NCBI RefSeq assembly: GCF_003056355.1
Contig: NZ_PYVW01000012.1
Span: forward strand, 62,001-126,000
Source of the DNA: Devosia naphthalenivorans
GTDB lineage: Bacteria; Pseudomonadota; Alphaproteobacteria; Rhizobiales; Devosiaceae
DNA length: 64,000 nucleotides
Direction: 5' to 3'
Below, in pieces: positions 20,708 to 30,247 of this stretch (positions are counted from its first letter, which is position 1; each line of letters starts with the position of its first letter). The notes under the pieces are model-generated. The model did not search any database and was not told the DNA's origin. It saw only the letters and a program-made list of their open reading frames with translations. Made by a program: the position numbers and the translations under genes.

Positions 20708-20827
20708 GGCTGAACTCCTTGGAAACTCTAGCCGGATAATCGCCTGCCAGCGAATGGGTTCCGAGGCGGATCAATTCCCAAGCCGCGCGCTGCCTGCTAT
20801 GAGCAGCAGTGACTAGCCGGAGCCAGC

Positions 20828-21367
20828 ATGACGACCCCAAGCAGCAATCTCATTCTTTTGGGCACCATCGGTGCCGCACACGGCATCAAGGGCCAGGTCC
20901 GCATCGCCACGCACACCCAGGACCCCGAAGCCATTGCGTCCTACGGTCCCTTGGCCACCGATCGGGATGGGCTGGTCGTCACGCTGTCCAAAGTGCGCCT
21001 GCACAAGAATGTTGTCGTCGCTCACATCAAGGGCATATCGGACCGCACCGCTGCCGAACAGCTCAACGGTGTCAATCTATACGTGGAGCGCAGCAAATTG
21101 CCCGACCCCGAGGACGAAGACGATTTCTATCACGCAGACCTGCTTGGCCTAGAGGCGCGCCTCGATAGTGGCGTGGTGATCGGCACAGTGTCTGCCCTAC
21201 CCAATTTTGGGGCTGGCGACCTGATCGAAGTGCGCAACGCGCAGAGCGGCGACACCTACCTCTATCCATTCACCAAGGCCGTGGTGCCGACAATAAGGAT
21301 AGCCGAGGGCTACCTTGTGATCGTGGCGCCACTGGAAGCCCCCGAGGGCGAGGAAGAGCCCGATTGA
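20828..21367 (+). CDS. rimM: Ribosome maturation factor RimM
   Basis: 179 residues. Binds S19 and assists 30S head assembly. N-terminal domain [18 protein letters not shown], linker [11 protein letters not shown]-terminal PRC-barrel with [18 protein letters not shown] and [14 protein letters not shown]. First gene of rimM-trmD-rplS; its stop overlaps the trmD start. The usual rpsP is not in front of it here. Confidence 0.96.
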   Translation: MTTPSSNLILLGTIGAAHGIKGQVRIATHTQDPEAIASYGPLATDRDGLVVTLSKVRLHKNVVVAHIKGISDRTAAEQLNGVNLYVERSKLPDPEDEDDFYHADLLGLEARLDSGVVIGTVSALPNFGAGDLIEVRNAQSGDTYLYPFTKAVVPTIRIAEGYLVIVAPLEAPEGEEEPD

Positions 21368-22056
21368 GCTTTTCCGCCTCGATCATCACGCTGTTTCCCG
21401 AACTCTTCCCCGGGCCGCTCGGCGCATCCGTGCTGGGGCGGGGCATGGCGGACGGGCTGTGGTCGCTCGAGGCGATCCAGTTGCGCGACATTGCGACCGA
21501 CCGGCACCGCACGGTTGACGACACGCCGTCCGGTGGTGGCGCCGGCATGGTGCTCAAGCCCGATATTCTGGCCCGGGCCATCGATACGGTGTCGCCCGCA
21601 GGGGATGCACGGCCGCGTATCCTGATGTCCCCCCGCGGCAAGCCGCTGACGCAGAGCCGAGCGCGCGAATTGGCGCTGGGTCCGGGGGCGGTCATCGTGT
21701 GCGGACGTTTCGAAGGTGTCGACCAACGCGTCATCGATGGCCGTGGGCTCGAGGAAATTTCCATCGGCGATTACGTGCTGGCTGGCGGCGAAGTGGCCGC
21801 GATGGTGCTGCTGGAAGCTGTCGTTCGGCTGATTCCAGGCGTCCTCGGCGGTGCTGACAGCCATGCCGATGAGAGCTTTGAAAACGGGTTGCTGGAATAC
21901 CCGCAATATACCCGCCCTCAAAACTTCGAGGGTGCCGAAATCCCACCGGTGCTGACCTCGGGCGACCACGGCAAGATCGCCAGATGGCGGGCCGAGCAGA
22001 GCCTGGCGCTCACCGCCAAGCGCCGGCCGGACTTGCTGCCGCCGCAGAAGTCATAA
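21364..22056 (+). CDS. trmD: tRNA (guanine37-N1)-methyltransferase
   Basis: 230 residues. SPOUT-class knotted methyltransferase making m1G37. Motifs: [60 protein letters not shown] and [15 protein letters not shown]. Start TTG 21364 sits inside the rimM stop (TTGA), indicating translational coupling. Confidence 0.97.
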   Translation: MSFSASIITLFPELFPGPLGASVLGRGMADGLWSLEAIQLRDIATDRHRTVDDTPSGGGAGMVLKPDILARAIDTVSPAGDARPRILMSPRGKPLTQSRARELALGPGAVIVCGRFEGVDQRVIDGRGLEEISIGDYVLAGGEVAAMVLLEAVVRLIPGVLGGADSHADESFENGLLEYPQYTRPQNFEGAEIPPVLTSGDHGKIARWRAEQSLALTAKRRPDLLPPQKS

Positions 22057-22188
22057 AACTGTCCGAAACACTAGACTCCCGGGGCGTTTTCGCCTATAGC
22101 CGCGCCACTATCGCAGTCACGGGCTAATCGGACCCGGGCCGCACCAATAAAAAGACGACCACCTCCGTTACCAACCAAGACCGGGCGC

Positions 22189-22208
22189 TCGATCCCTTCG
22201 GGGACCGA
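22189..22208 (+). promoter_or_regulatory. UUCG-capped hairpin in the rplS leader
   Basis: TCGATCCC-TTCG-GGGACCGA, a stem with one A-C mismatch, 39 nt before the rplS ATG, within a 190-nt untranslated gap after trmD. Leaders of ribosomal protein genes are often autoregulatory; I do not recognise this as a defined family. Confidence 0.35.
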
Positions 22209-22246
22209 ACAGACGCTCCTTTGAAAAGATTCAGAACGGAATCGCT

Positions 22247-22798
22247 ATGACCAATATCATCGAACAGATCGAGGCCGAGCAGGTTGCTGCTCTCGCCGCC
22301 AAGCGCGAACTTCCCGAATTCACCCATGGCGACACCATCAAGGTGTGGGTCAAGATCCGTGAAGGCGAGAAGGAACGCCTGCAGGCCTATGAAGGCGTCG
22401 TGATCGCCATGAATGGCGGCGGCATTACCTCCAGCTTCACCGTCCGCAAGATTTCCTATGGTGAAGGCGTGGAACGCGTGTTCCCGCTCTATTCGCCGAA
22501 CGTCGCTTCGATCGAAGTGCTCAAGCGCGGCAAGGTGCGTCGCGCCAAGCTGTACTATCTGCGCGATCGTCGCGGTAAGTCGGCTCGTATTTTCGAATCG
22601 ACCAACTCGCGCACCAAGAAGATAGAAGCCGGCGAGCGCACCGCAGCCCTGGCTGCCCGTGAAGCCCGCGAGGCCGAGAAGGTTGCTGCTGCCGAGGCTT
22701 TTGCCGCTGAGCAGGCCGCCAAGGACGCGGAAGCCGCAGCAGCGGCTGCTGCAGCCGAACAGGCCGCCGCTGCCGATGAGGCGCCCAAGGCAGAATAA
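22247..22798 (+). CDS. rplS: 50S ribosomal protein L19 with extended Ala/Glu tail
   Basis: 183 residues. The first 120 are canonical L19: [70 protein letters not shown]. The remaining ~60 residues are a low-complexity tail dominated by alanine and glutamate. Many Hyphomicrobiales L19 proteins have such a tail; it is probably helical and surface exposed. Followed by a strong terminator. Confidence 0.97.
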   Translation: MTNIIEQIEAEQVAALAAKRELPEFTHGDTIKVWVKIREGEKERLQAYEGVVIAMNGGGITSSFTVRKISYGEGVERVFPLYSPNVASIEVLKRGKVRRAKLYYLRDRRGKSARIFESTNSRTKKIEAGERTAALAAREAREAEKVAAAEAFAAEQAAKDAEAAAAAAAAEQAAAADEAPKAE

Positions 22799-22823
22799 GT
22801 TCTGCAGCATTTGAGTTTATCGA

Positions 22824-22853
22824 GCCCGGCCTTGCAGAAGGCCGGGCTTTTTG
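22824..22853 (+). terminator. Terminator of the rimM-trmD-rplS group
   Basis: Perfect 11-bp stem AGCCCGGCCTT / AAGGCCGGGCT with loop GCAG, followed by TTTTT (part of the T-run pairs with the first A of the stem). Confidence 0.9.
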
Positions 22854-22863
22854 CTGGGCTGAT

Positions 22864-22879
22864 GGATTCACGTGAAACG
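22864..22879. other. parS-like site A (hybrid GATTC/GTTTC)
   Basis: GGATTCACGTGAAACG, 13 of 16 positions of TGTTTCACGTGAAACA with an intact TTCACGTGAAAC core. Intergenic between rplS and xth. Left half-site contains GATTC (a GANTC sequence). Confidence 0.6.
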
Positions 22880-22971
22880 CTGGGGCGCCGAGGTCAGGTT
22901 TATGCCATTTCCGGCTTTACCTTGGGCGCTCTCTTGACGATAAGAACATCGTCGCCAGCCAAAGGGTAAAC

Positions 22972-23784
22972 ATGTCCGCTTCCATCGTTACCTGGAACAT
23001 CAATTCGGTTCGGCTTCGGCTGCCGATGGTCCTCGACTTCCTGCGCCAGTATCAGCCCGACGTGCTGATGCTGCAGGAAATCAAGTGCACCAATGACCAA
23101 TTCCCGGCCAACGCATTTACCGAGGCAGGCTACCCGCATCAGGCGGTACACGGCCAGAAGGGCTACCATGGGGTAGCCATCGTTTCGAAGTTCCCGCTGA
23201 CCGATATTTCGAGCCGCGTGTTCTGCGAAATCCCCGAATCCCGACATGTGTCGGCGGTACTGGATTTCGGCCGCGGCCCCCTGACGGTCCACAATTTCTA
23301 TATTCCGGCGGGTGGCGACGAGCCCGATACAGAGATCAATCCCAAGTTCAAGCACAAGATGGGTTTTTTGAGCGAGCTGACCAGCTGGTTCAGTGAAGCC
23401 TCATTCGAGCGCGGCCATTTGATCGCCGGCGATTTCAATGTCGCGCCGCATGAAAACGATGTGTGGAGCCACAAGCAATTGCTCAAGGTCGTCAGCCACA
23501 CGCCGGCCGAGACGCAGGCGCTCGATGCAATCCTGAACGGCGGGCATGGCTGGACCGACCTCGTGCGCAAGCACGTCCCCTATGACCAGAAAATCTATTC
23601 CTGGTGGAGCTATCGCGGCATCGATTGGGAAGCCTCGGATCGCGGCCGCCGGCTCGACCATATCTGGGCCACGCGCGACATCGCCGAACACTGCATCGGC
23701 GCCGAGATCATCAAGCCCGCCCGCGGCTGGACCGACAAGCCGAGCGACCACGTACCGGTCATCGCCCGCTTCGCTGGAGTTTAG
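22972..23784 (+). CDS. xth: Exodeoxyribonuclease III family AP endonuclease
   Basis: 270 residues. Mg-dependent exonuclease/AP endonuclease of base-excision repair. Conserved residues seen: WNINSVRLR, MLQEIKC (metal-binding Glu), GYHGVAIVSK, the catalytic Tyr in HNFYIPAGGD, IAGDFNVAPHENDVW (Asp/Asn), RLDHIWAT and the terminal SDHVPV histidine. Full length with the standard start MSASIVTWNINSVR. Confidence 0.95.
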   Translation: MSASIVTWNINSVRLRLPMVLDFLRQYQPDVLMLQEIKCTNDQFPANAFTEAGYPHQAVHGQKGYHGVAIVSKFPLTDISSRVFCEIPESRHVSAVLDFGRGPLTVHNFYIPAGGDEPDTEINPKFKHKMGFLSELTSWFSEASFERGHLIAGDFNVAPHENDVWSHKQLLKVVSHTPAETQALDAILNGGHGWTDLVRKHVPYDQKIYSWWSYRGIDWEASDRGRRLDHIWATRDIAEHCIGAEIIKPARGWTDKPSDHVPVIARFAGV

Positions 23785-23811
23785 CGCCCCTAAGTCCAGT
23801 GACCCTGCATC

Positions 23812-23898
23812 AGTAGACCTCATCCTGAGCCTGTCGAAGGACGAGGTCGTGGCACGATGAGAACACGCCCCTGCGGTTCGACAGGCTCACCATGAGGG
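23812..23898. repeat. Dispersed inverted repeat, family R1 copy b
   Basis: Left arm AGTAGACCTCATCCTGAGCC..., right arm GGTTCGACAGGCTCACCATG.... Nearly identical to copy a at 4633-4731 over the arms, and like it lies between the ends of two convergent genes. Confidence 0.75.
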
Positions 23899-23907
23899 CT
23901 TGGACCC

Positions 23908-24360
23908 TTACTCGGCCTTCATCTTCTGGCTGACAGGCTGCAGCGCGCCGAGATAGTTGCCGATATCCTGCTGGACGCGCTCGATTGCGCGGTGCGCGAA
24001 GTCGGGCGACTGCTGAATCAGCTTCAAAAACGCCGTGCGCGGCACGAATAGCGTCTGGGTGTCCGTCACCGCGGTGATGGTGACGGGTCTTGGCTTGGCG
24101 AGGATCAGCGCCATGGCAGATACGACACTACCCGGCGCGGATACTGTCGTGGGCTTGCCACCGCCTTGTGGCTGAGCCTTAAGGGTGCCGCTCATGAGCA
24201 CGAATGCGCCCTGTGGCACGTCACCGGCCTTGTACAGCACGGCATCGGGATCGAAGTGTCGCTGATCGCCGGCAAAGGCCAGCATGCGCCGCTGCTCGTC
24301 GTCGCAAATATCGAAGAATTCAGCCTGCGCGAGCGCTTCGGCTGCAAGATCCCTGATCAT
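23908..24360 (-). CDS. Cyclic-nucleotide-binding-domain protein (no DNA-binding domain)
   Basis: 150 residues, essentially one cNMP-binding fold: FFDICDDEQRRMLAFAGDQRH, then YKAGDVPQGAFVLMSGTLKA and a degenerate phosphate-binding stretch (VSAPGSVVSAMALI in place of the E...R-rich cassette), so nucleotide binding is doubtful. There is no HTH after the sensor. It lies immediately downstream of the response regulator on the same strand (95-nt gap); similar small proteins accompany this regulator in other alphaproteobacteria as I recall. ATG 24360 preferred over 24393. Confidence 0.75.
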   Translation of the reverse strand: MIRDLAAEALAQAEFFDICDDEQRRMLAFAGDQRHFDPDAVLYKAGDVPQGAFVLMSGTLKAQPQGGGKPTTVSAPGSVVSAMALILAKPRPVTITAVTDTQTLFVPRTAFLKLIQQSPDFAHRAIERVQQDIGNYLGALQPVSQKMKAE

Positions 24361-24455
24361 CAATCCTACCTGGATGCACATCGGCCACGCCAAGGCGAAG
24401 CCGCTTCATCCTATAGGCCATTTTGCAACGATTTGTACCCATTCCCTTGGGATAT

Positions 24456-25139
24456 TTAGGGGACCAGACGATAGCCGCCTTCTTCGGTAACCAGGAGCCG
24501 CGCATTGGAGGGGTCACGCTCGATCTTCTGGCGCAGCCGATAGATGTGGGTTTCAAGCGTATGGGTGGTAACGCGGTTGTTGTAGCCCCACACTTCCTTG
24601 AGCAAGACATCGCGCGTGATGGTCTTGGGTCCCTGCCGATAGAGATATTTGAGAATGGAGGTTTCCTTGTCGGTCAGGCGAACCTTGTTGCCATCATTGG
24701 TCTCAAGGATCTTGGCCGAAGGCTGGAAGCTGTAGGGCCCGATGGTAAACACCACGTCCTCGCTCTGGTCATGCTGGCGCAGCGCCGCATTGATGCGAGC
24801 AAGCAGCACCGGGAACCGGAAGGGCTTGGTCAGATAGTCATTGGCGCCGGATTCGAGCCCCTGGATCTGGTCCGCGTCGGTATCGTGGCCGGTCAACATC
24901 AGGATCGGGCTCTTGAAGCCTTCGTTGCGCAACACCTTGACAGCCTCACGCCCATCCATGTCGGGCAAGCCGACGTCGAGGATCATAAGATCAACGTTCT
25001 TTTCTCGCGTGGCCTTCAAGGCATCGTTGGCCGTGCCAGCCTGCAGGATGTCGAACTCGTCCTCGGTTTCGAGTTGTTCGACCAGGGTTTGGCGCAGGTC
25101 TGCATCGTCGTCCACGAGCAGGATGCGTCTCTTGTTCAT
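24456..25139 (-). CDS. cenR: OmpR-family response regulator, CenR-like
   Basis: 227 residues: receiver domain with phospho-acceptor D55 (LMILDVGLPDMDG), TGHDTDADQIQGLESGANDY and the conserved KPF lysine, then a winged-helix output domain (RLTDKETSILKYLYR, VTTHTLETHIYRLRQKIE, TEEGGYRLVP). The output domain and the position near parAB/oriC resemble CenR, an essential envelope regulator of Caulobacter and Rhodobacter; the cognate CenK kinase is not in the window. The CenR assignment is by recalled resemblance and should be tested by phylogeny; response-regulator identity is certain. Confidence 0.8.
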   Translation of the reverse strand: MNKRRILLVDDDADLRQTLVEQLETEDEFDILQAGTANDALKATREKNVDLMILDVGLPDMDGREAVKVLRNEGFKSPILMLTGHDTDADQIQGLESGANDYLTKPFRFPVLLARINAALRQHDQSEDVVFTIGPYSFQPSAKILETNDGNKVRLTDKETSILKYLYRQGPKTITRDVLLKEVWGYNNRVTTHTLETHIYRLRQKIERDPSNARLLVTEEGGYRLVP

Positions 25140-25296
25140 TATTTCTCTCCGGTCGTCTGCAGCACCACCGAGCCTGCCTACGCAACTAGACTAACTTAAG
25201 GCCAGCGCGTCACAACAGGTTATCTCGGAAAGGAACGATGAATAGGGGCAACAAGTTGCAGCGGGCCTTACGTCCTCTCTCAAAAGCGCAAATCTA

Positions 25297-25974
25297 TCAG
25301 GGGATTGCCGGTCGGCCGCCAAATAGCGCCGAGCCAACGCGAACATAGGTCGCACCCATGGCGATGGCCGTCTCGAAATCGCCGCTCATCCCCATGGACA
25401 ATTGGGAGGCATTCGCTGCCTTGGCCAGCTCCGCCAGATGGGCAAAATAGGGTCCTGGAGGCACGCCATCAGGCGGAATGCACATCAGCCCGGCAATCTC
25501 GAGCTGGTGCACCGTACGGCAGCGCTCGACGAATGCCACGGCCTCCGCGGGTGGAATGCCGGCCTTTTGTGTCTCCATCCCGATATTGACCTGGACAAAG
25601 CACGGCAGGCGCCGCCCAAGGCGCGCCATCTCAACCGCCAGCACACCGGCCAGCTTGTCGCGATCCACGGTCTGGATCACGTCGAACAATTCCACCGCGT
25701 CGCGCGCCTTGTTGGTTTGCAACGGACCAATCAGGTGGAGTTCGACATCGCTGTAGCGGGCCCGCAGCTCCGGCCACTTGGCTTGCGCCTCCTGCACCCG
25801 GTTTTCGCCAAAGACGCGCTGCCCTGCGGCGAGGAACGGCTCGATCGCCTCGACCGGAAAGGTCTTGGATACGGCCACAAGTTCCACCACTTGGGGAGGC
25901 GCGCCGAAGCGCCTTTGCGCCGCTGTAATGCGGTGGCGGATGTTGATCAGGCTGTCCGGGGCAGCAGTGTCCAT
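25297..25974 (-). CDS. yggS: Pyridoxal phosphate homeostasis protein (YggS/PROSC)
   Basis: 225 residues. PLP-binding TIM-barrel protein that buffers free PLP; no known catalysis. PLP lysine in LVAVSKTFP near residue 36, GENRVQEAQAKWP, HLIGPLQTNKARDAV, MGMSGDFETAIAMGATYVRVG and the ending ALFGGRP. Divergent from leuS with a 130-nt gap that must hold both promoters. Confidence 0.95.
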   Translation of the reverse strand: MDTAAPDSLINIRHRITAAQRRFGAPPQVVELVAVSKTFPVEAIEPFLAAGQRVFGENRVQEAQAKWPELRARYSDVELHLIGPLQTNKARDAVELFDVIQTVDRDKLAGVLAVEMARLGRRLPCFVQVNIGMETQKAGIPPAEAVAFVERCRTVHQLEIAGLMCIPPDGVPPGPYFAHLAELAKAANASQLSMGMSGDFETAIAMGATYVRVGSALFGGRPAIP

Positions 25975-26104
25975 GCTTTCGCCCTGTTCCTGTTGACCTT
26001 AGGGGGGATTTCTGGTGATGGTCCGGTAGCCAAAATCCTTCATAAACGCAAGCCGCACCGCTTCTTCGCGTGCGCTTCCGGCAAATCACCCAAGGACATA
26101 GACA

Positions 26105-28714
26105 GTGAGCGGCGAACGCTACAATCCGCGCGAAATGGAACCCAAATGGCAGCAGGTTTGGGCCGATGCCAAAAGCTTCGTCACCTCTAATGACGACCCG
26201 CGCGAGCCTTACTACGTCCTCGAGATGTTCCCCTACCCATCCGGCCGGATCCACATGGGTCACGTGCGCAATTATTCGATGGGCGATGTCGTAGCGCGCT
26301 ACTATCGCGCCAAGGGCCGCAATGTGCTGCATCCCATGGGTTGGGACGCCTTCGGCCTCCCGGCTGAAAATGCCGCCATCGAGCGCAAGACCCATCCGGG
26401 CACCTGGACCCGCCAGAACATCGAAGCGATGAAGGCGCAGCTGCAATCGATGGGCCTTTCCATCGATTGGACGCGCGAAATTGCTACCTGCGAGCCGGAA
26501 TATTATCAGCACCAGCAATCGATGTTCATCGACATGATGGAAGCGGGCCTGGTGACCCGCAAGCAGTCCAAGGTGAACTGGGACCCGGTCGACATGACCG
26601 TGCTGGCCAATGAGCAGGTCATCGACGGCCGCGGCTGGCGGTCCGGTGCGCTGGTGGAACAGCGGGACCTGACGCAATGGTTCTTCAAGATCTCCGACAT
26701 GGCCGAAGAGCTGCTGGAAGGCCTGGATGGGCTGACCGAATGGCCGGAGAAAGTGCGCACCATGCAGCGCAACTGGATCGGCAAGAGCCAGGGCCTGGCG
26801 TTTGAATTCGGCCTCAAGGGTGCGCCGGCCGGCTTTGACACCCTGCCCGTCTACACCACCCGCGCCGACACCATGCGTGGCCCAACCTTTGCCGCCATCG
26901 CGGCAGACCATCCGCTTGCCAGGGCGCTGGGCGAAGGCAATCCCGCGATTGCGGAGTTCAACGCCCAGTGCATGCGCATGGGCACCTCGGAAGCCGCCAT
27001 CGAACAGGCCGAGAAGCTGGGCTACGACACCGGCATCAAGGTGACCCATCCCGCCGATCCAAGCTGGGAACTGCCGCTCTTCATCGCCAATTTCGTGCTG
27101 ATGGATTATGGCACCGGCGCCGTCATCGGCTGCCCGGCGCATGACCAGCGCGATCTGGACTTCGCCCGCAAATATGATTTGCCGGTCATCGACGTGTTCA
27201 AGCCACTCGACAGCGACGAGCCGGTTGGCGACACCGCCTTCGTGCCGCTCAAGACGCAGAAGGTGCGCTATGTGCAGTGGTTCGGCGAACCCGGCGCCGA
27301 AATTACCTGCCAGGAAGCCATGGACCAGACCCTTGCGCTGTTCGAAAAGAACGGCTGGGGCAAGGCTCAGGCGCAATATCGCCTGCGCGACTGGGGCGTA
27401 TCGCGCCAGCGCTATTGGGGCTGCCCGATCCCGGTGATCCACTGCGAAGTCTGCGGCACCATTCCCGTGCCCAAGAAGAACCTGCCGGTGGTTCTGCCGG
27501 AGGATGTGACCTTCGACAAGCCCGGCAACGCCCTGGACCATCACCCGACCTGGAAGCATGTGAACTGCCCGCAATGCGGCGCCAGCGCACGGCGTGAAAC
27601 GGACACGATGGACACCTTCGTGGATTCCTCCTGGTACTTCGCCCGCTTCACCGCACCGCACGCGGAAACGCCGACCGAACCGACCGTTGCCGACCACTGG
27701 CTGCCGGTGGACCAATATATCGGTGGCGTCGAACACGCGATTCTGCACCTGCTCTACTCGCGCTATTTCACCCGCGCCATGAAGGCGACCGGCCATATCG
27801 GGATCGATGAGCCCTTCAAGGGCCTGTTCACCCAAGGCATGGTGACGCACGAAACCTACAAGTCGCCTAAGGGTGATTGGGTGGCCCCAGTGGACGTGTT
27901 GCTGGAAACAATCGGCGAAGACCGTAAAGCCAAACACCTCCAATCCGGCGAACCGATCACCATCGGTTCGGTGGAAAAGATGAGCAAATCCAAGAAGAAC
28001 GTGGTCGACCCCGACGAAATCGTTGCCACCTACGGCGCCGACACCGCCCGCTGGTTCATGCTGTCCGATTCCCCGCCCGAGCGTGACGTGCAGTGGACCG
28101 AAGCCGGCGTCGAAGGCGCCAGCCGCTTCCAGCAGCGCGTTTGGCGGCTGGTGGGCGAAACCATCGAACTGATCCAGCAATCCGCCGACACCGCGCGGGA
28201 GGCCGCCGACCAGGAAGCCCAAGCGCTCCGCAAGAGCGTCCACCGCGCCGTGCACAACGTCGCCAGCGACATCGAGGGCCTGCGCTTCAACCGTGCCGTC
28301 GCCCAGATTTATGAACTGACCAACGCTCTGGTGCGCTCGGCCGGGCTGGTGGCTGCCTCTCCTGCCACCCGGATTGCGGCGCTTGAGGAAGGCGTCGGCA
28401 GCCTCGTACAGCTGATCGCCCCGATGATGCCGCACCTGGCCGAAACCTGCTGGTCCGCTCTGGGCAAGCCGGGCCTGGTTGCCGATGCGGCCTGGCCGGA
28501 GGTCGACCCTGCCCTGCTGGTGGACGATGAAATCACCTTGCCGATCCAGGTCAATGGCAAGCGTCGCGCCGAGATCGTCGTGTCAAAGGGCCTTGCAGCA
28601 GCCGAAGTTGAACAGCGCGTCTTGTCTCTAGACGAAATTGCCCGCATTCTTGATGGCAAGCCGGTCAAGAAGATCGTCGTTGTGCCTGACAGGATCGTCA
28701 ATGTCGTTGTCTAG
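26105..28714 (+). CDS. leuS: Leucyl-tRNA synthetase
   Basis: 869 residues, class Ia synthetase. HIGH-type signature [20 protein letters not shown] near residue 42, editing (CP1) domain with [20 protein letters not shown], zinc-like CPQCGA region, and KMSKS in [18 protein letters not shown] near residue 620. Starts at GTG 26105. The downstream lptE overlaps its last codons by 14 nt; leuS-lptE-holA is a widespread operon. A very long minus-strand open frame lies opposite it and is treated as a coding shadow. Confidence 0.98.
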   Translation: MSGERYNPREMEPKWQQVWADAKSFVTSNDDPREPYYVLEMFPYPSGRIHMGHVRNYSMGDVVARYYRAKGRNVLHPMGWDAFGLPAENAAIERKTHPGTWTRQNIEAMKAQLQSMGLSIDWTREIATCEPEYYQHQQSMFIDMMEAGLVTRKQSKVNWDPVDMTVLANEQVIDGRGWRSGALVEQRDLTQWFFKISDMAEELLEGLDGLTEWPEKVRTMQRNWIGKSQGLAFEFGLKGAPAGFDTLPVYTTRADTMRGPTFAAIAADHPLARALGEGNPAIAEFNAQCMRMGTSEAAIEQAEKLGYDTGIKVTHPADPSWELPLFIANFVLMDYGTGAVIGCPAHDQRDLDFARKYDLPVIDVFKPLDSDEPVGDTAFVPLKTQKVRYVQWFGEPGAEITCQEAMDQTLALFEKNGWGKAQAQYRLRDWGVSRQRYWGCPIPVIHCEVCGTIPVPKKNLPVVLPEDVTFDKPGNALDHHPTWKHVNCPQCGASARRETDTMDTFVDSSWYFARFTAPHAETPTEPTVADHWLPVDQYIGGVEHAILHLLYSRYFTRAMKATGHIGIDEPFKGLFTQGMVTHETYKSPKGDWVAPVDVLLETIGEDRKAKHLQSGEPITIGSVEKMSKSKKNVVDPDEIVATYGADTARWFMLSDSPPERDVQWTEAGVEGASRFQQRVWRLVGETIELIQQSADTAREAADQEAQALRKSVHRAVHNVASDIEGLRFNRAVAQIYELTNALVRSAGLVAASPATRIAALEEGVGSLVQLIAPMMPHLAETCWSALGKPGLVADAAWPEVDPALLVDDEITLPIQVNGKRRAEIVVSKGLAAAEVEQRVLSLDEIARILDGKPVKKIVVVPDRIVNVVV

Positions 28715-29207
28715 AACTCTGCGCCGCGCTGCTTTGTATGGAATGATCCTCGGGAGCGCCTTTGCTCTCGGGGGATGCAGCTTTTCGCCCGTCTACAGCG
28801 GCACGCTCGCGGCGCAGCCTTCCTTCGCACTCGCCTATGCAAAGCCCAACAGCCGGCTGGAACAGATTGTCTACCAGGAGCTGGCGCTGCGCCTTGGTTC
28901 TTCGGAGAGCCAGTCGGCACCACTCGCCACTGTGGCGGTGGTACCGATGTTCAGCGACACGATGCTGTCGCAAACGGCAAACCCCAACAAGCCAGCAGAA
29001 GTGACGGTGAGCGTAACGCTGACCATCACGCCGCGCGACGGAAGCGGTGCAGTGGCAAGGACATACACACGCAGGGCAACCGCGAGCTATACCCGCAACG
29101 ATCAGGTGCTGGCTGACCGAACCGCCCAGGAAGAGGCCATGGAGCGGGCTGCAAAGGCCGCTGCCGAATCCTTGCGGCTAGCGGTGTTGGCTGGCCATAG
29201 CCGCTGA
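28701..29207 (+). CDS. lptE: LPS assembly lipoprotein LptE
   Basis: 168 residues. Outer-membrane lipoprotein that plugs the LptD barrel. N-terminal signal with lipobox FALGGC (Cys26), then [19 protein letters not shown] and a divergent body ([16 protein letters not shown] region), typical of the low-conservation alphaproteobacterial LptE. Identification rests on lipobox, length and location between leuS and holA. ATG 28701 overlaps leuS; its stop overlaps the holA ATG. Confidence 0.88.
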   Translation: MSLSRTLRRAALYGMILGSAFALGGCSFSPVYSGTLAAQPSFALAYAKPNSRLEQIVYQELALRLGSSESQSAPLATVAVVPMFSDTMLSQTANPNKPAEVTVSVTLTITPRDGSGAVARTYTRRATASYTRNDQVLADRTAQEEAMERAAKAAAESLRLAVLAGHSR

Positions 29208-30229
29208 TGACGGCGCTCAAGGCCCATGAGGTCGCGCGCTTCGTCACGCGGCCTGATCTGTCGCAAGGAATTTTTCTTGCCTATGGGCCTGACGCCGGCC
29301 TAGTGCGCGAAACGGCGCAACGGCTGATTCGCAAGCTGACGGAGGACGACCCCGCTTCGGCCAATGTGATCGTCCTTGAAGGGTCCGAGATTGATTTCGA
29401 CCCGTCCGTGCTCGCGGTCGAAGCCAAAACCCTGTCCTTGTTTGGTGGCAAGCGGATCGTGCGCGTGCGTGGCGCTACGAAATCGCTGGTGATGACGCTG
29501 ACCGAACTTAGGGACGATCCTGATGGCGCGGCAATCGTGCTGGAGGCCGGCAATCTAGCGCCCAAGGACGCTCTGAGGGCGCTTGTCGAGGCGGCCAAGT
29601 TCGGCCGCGCCCTGCCCTGCTATCCCGATAGTGACGAGACTTTGCAGGCGCTCATTCGCGAGACCTTCAACCAAAACGCCATCAGGATCGACCCTGATGT
29701 CGTGGTATTGCTGCGCGACATCCTGGGCAACGACCGGGAAATTACCCGGCGTGAACTGGAAAAGCTCTGCCTTTATGCGGCATCCAGCAAGACCTTGAGT
29801 CGCGAGGATGTGCTGCTATTGTGTGCCGATAATGGCATGCTCGTCATCGACGCCATTCTCGATGCGGCTGCCGGCGGACATGCCGAGAAGCTTGAACTGG
29901 CGCTCAACCGGGCGCTTTCGTCTGCCGTCGATAGTCAGCGCCTGCTCGCCATGTGCACCATTCACTTTGCCAATTTGCGGCGGTGGCGGGCAGAGGTCGA
30001 TACCGGCAAAAGCCCGCGCGCAGTGCTGGATGGACTTCGACCCAAGCCGCATTTTTCCCGCATCGGATCGCTCGAGCAGCAACTGCGCCTATGGAGCGAA
30101 TCAGCACTCTCGACGGCTGCAGAACGCATCCTGCAGGTCACGGCGGAAACACGCAGGCGTCCCGCTATTGCCGAGGCCAGCCTGCGCCGTACGCTTCTCG
30201 CCATCTGCATGATGGCCGCAGCGCACTAA
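29207..30229 (+). CDS. holA: DNA polymerase III delta subunit
   Basis: 340 residues. Delta subunit of the clamp loader, which opens the beta clamp. N-terminal FLAYGPDAGLVRETAQRLI, LSLFGGKRIVRVRGA, then AKFGRALPCYPDSDETL and NDREITRRELEKLCLYA. The C-terminal collar domain contains LRRWRAEVDTGKSPRAVL and HFSRIGSLEQQL. Overlaps lptE by one base (TGATG). Followed directly by parS-like site B. Confidence 0.95.
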   Translation: MTALKAHEVARFVTRPDLSQGIFLAYGPDAGLVRETAQRLIRKLTEDDPASANVIVLEGSEIDFDPSVLAVEAKTLSLFGGKRIVRVRGATKSLVMTLTELRDDPDGAAIVLEAGNLAPKDALRALVEAAKFGRALPCYPDSDETLQALIRETFNQNAIRIDPDVVVLLRDILGNDREITRRELEKLCLYAASSKTLSREDVLLLCADNGMLVIDAILDAAAGGHAEKLELALNRALSSAVDSQRLLAMCTIHFANLRRWRAEVDTGKSPRAVLDGLRPKPHFSRIGSLEQQLRLWSESALSTAAERILQVTAETRRRPAIAEASLRRTLLAICMMAAAH

Positions 30230-30245
30230 TGTTTCACGTGAATCC
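30230..30245. other. parS-like site B (hybrid GTTTC/GAATC)
   Basis: TGTTTCACGTGAATCC, 14/16. It starts one base after the holA stop and 3 nt before the parB stop, i.e. in the convergent gap of holA and parB. Confidence 0.8.
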
Positions 30246-30247
30246 GG

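Noticed and set aside
25248..25358. Short plus-strand ORF (MNRGNKLQRALRPLSK...) preceded by GGAAAGGA
   Set aside because: Mostly antisense to the 3' end of yggS; no homology recognised and the purine-rich stretch alone is weak.
25631..28435. 934-codon minus-strand open frame opposite leuS and yggS
   Set aside because: Lies fully antisense to leuS with a His/Gly/Gln-rich composition typical of a shadow of high-GC coding sequence; no recognisable domain.
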